Positions 48,279 to 48,652 of a stretch of 48,652 bases of DNA are shown piece after piece. The notes under the pieces are model-generated. The model made no database searches and was not told the origin of the DNA. It saw nothing but the letters and a program-made list of their open reading frames with translations. The translations under genes and the position numbers were made by a program. Source of the DNA: Acidobacteriota bacterium (GTDB taxonomy: Bacteria; Acidobacteriota; Vicinamibacteria; Fen-336); assembly GCA_022340585.1 (NCBI GenBank), contig JAJDNS010000030.1, positions 1-48,652 of the forward strand, given 5' to 3'. Positions within the stretch are counted from its first letter, which is position 1, and every line of letters starts with the position of its first letter.

Positions 48279-48652
48279 GTGCCATCCGCCGGCAAGGCCC
48301 GGAGGTCGAAGAAGGGCCCACCGCGCCGCAAGAAGGTCGCGCTCGTCTGCGCCGGCGGCGGGGTGACCGGTGCCGTCTACGAGATCGGCTGCCTCCGTGC
48401 CCTCGACGAGCTCCTCGGCCGTTCCGTCCTCGATCTCGACCTCTACGTGGGCATCTCCGGGGGGGCGGTGGTGGCGGCGCTCACCGCCGCCGGCATCTCC
48501 CCCGGCCAGATGTACGACGAGGCCACCAGCCGCTCCGGGGGTGCCGCCCTGGGGATGACGGCGGCCCCCCTGTACGGGCTCGGGGCGCTCGAGTTCCTGA
48601 AGCGCTCGGCGCGCGCCCCGAAGGTCCTCACCGAGGCCATCACCACCGCCCT
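48279..48652 (+). CDS. Patatin-like phospholipase (partial, runs off the window)
   Basis: N-terminal part (124 codons) of a patatin-family lipid acyl hydrolase. After a basic leader (KARRSKKGPPRRKK) come the oxyanion loop CAGGGVTGAVYEIGCLRAL and the nucleophile elbow VGISGGAVVAAL with S60; the catalytic Asp lies beyond the window edge. GTG 48279 has GAGGAGG about seven bases upstream. The family cleaves membrane phospholipids; some members are found with PHA granules, and the phaR-phasin neighbourhood makes that link possible here. The basic leader is unusual and might aid binding to granules or membranes. Confidence 0.85.
   Translation, partial: MPSAGKARRSKKGPPRRKKVALVCAGGGVTGAVYEIGCLRALDELLGRSVLDLDLYVGISGGAVVAALTAAGISPGQMYDEATSRSGGAALGMTAAPLYGLGALEFLKRSARAPKVLTEAITTA

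Overview
This is a very GC-rich bacterial chromosome segment: nearly every third codon position is G or C, and genes are densely packed on both strands. No phage, plasmid, insertion sequence or CRISPR genes are visible. Gene content (MsbA-type exporter, AMIN-type amidase, DUF3187 and CsgG-family envelope proteins, RNase J, ferredoxin-linked 2-oxoacid oxidoreductase, hut genes, PhaR/phasin) suggests a diderm heterotroph storing glycogen and probably polyhydroxyalkanoate. An Acidobacteriota-like or deltaproteobacteria-like lineage fits, but that placement is inference only.

Layout. 1-4651 (+): end of an exopolysaccharide operon with two GT4 glycosyltransferases, a WcaJ-type initiating phosphotransferase and a UDP-glucuronate decarboxylase. 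4692-7908: CDP-alcohol phosphatidyltransferase, secreted CsgG-family protein, type II J-protein, SDR. 8065-9230: 55-aa membrane protein, tRNA-Glu, then remnants of a Crp/Fnr regulator and an ECF sigma factor. 9265-18300: DUF362 protein, HAD hydrolase, DUF3187 protein, glycerol kinase, cystathionine beta-synthase, secreted GH13 enzyme, Dus3-like tRNA-dihydrouridine synthase. 18297-23005: ABC exporter, small zinc-ribbon protein, NfnAB-type flavoprotein pair. 23019-25665: a decay zone with a GH10 xylanase pseudogene, a DinB fragment and a beta-helix protein cut off inside a Calx-beta repeat.

25803-29118 and up to 32253: a GNAT, then a minus-strand operon reading fused 2-oxoacid:ferredoxin oxidoreductase (delta-alpha), fused beta-gamma, an 84-aa cysteine protein, alanine dehydrogenase and a CoA-transferase. 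This looks like a route from amino acids through 2-oxoacids and acyl-CoA to free acids and reduced ferredoxin, and the NfnAB pair could link that ferredoxin to NAD(P)H. 32393-34307: tRNA-Lys, purA, YkgJ protein. 34413-37962: hutH, a two-TM protein and hutU, all overlapping. 37985-39763: thioredoxin and glycogen synthase. 39961-46918: rsmA, RNase J, ftsK, amidase and a small membrane protein as one operon. 46989-48652: phaR, a phasin with a histone-like tail, and a patatin-family lipase running off the window.

The most interesting signals are: (a) -10-like boxes only 5-9 nt before the start codon of eight genes, implying leaderless mRNAs; (b) an approximately 85-bp structured repeat lying directly at the stop codons of dnaJ-like and purA; (c) GCGAA repeats phased at exactly 11 bp at two loci; (d) the oxidoreductase operon with its uncharacterised cysteine protein; (e) a eukaryote-type Dus3 homologue; (f) a cluster of decayed genes; (g) inverted repeats inside the phaR and patatin promoters.
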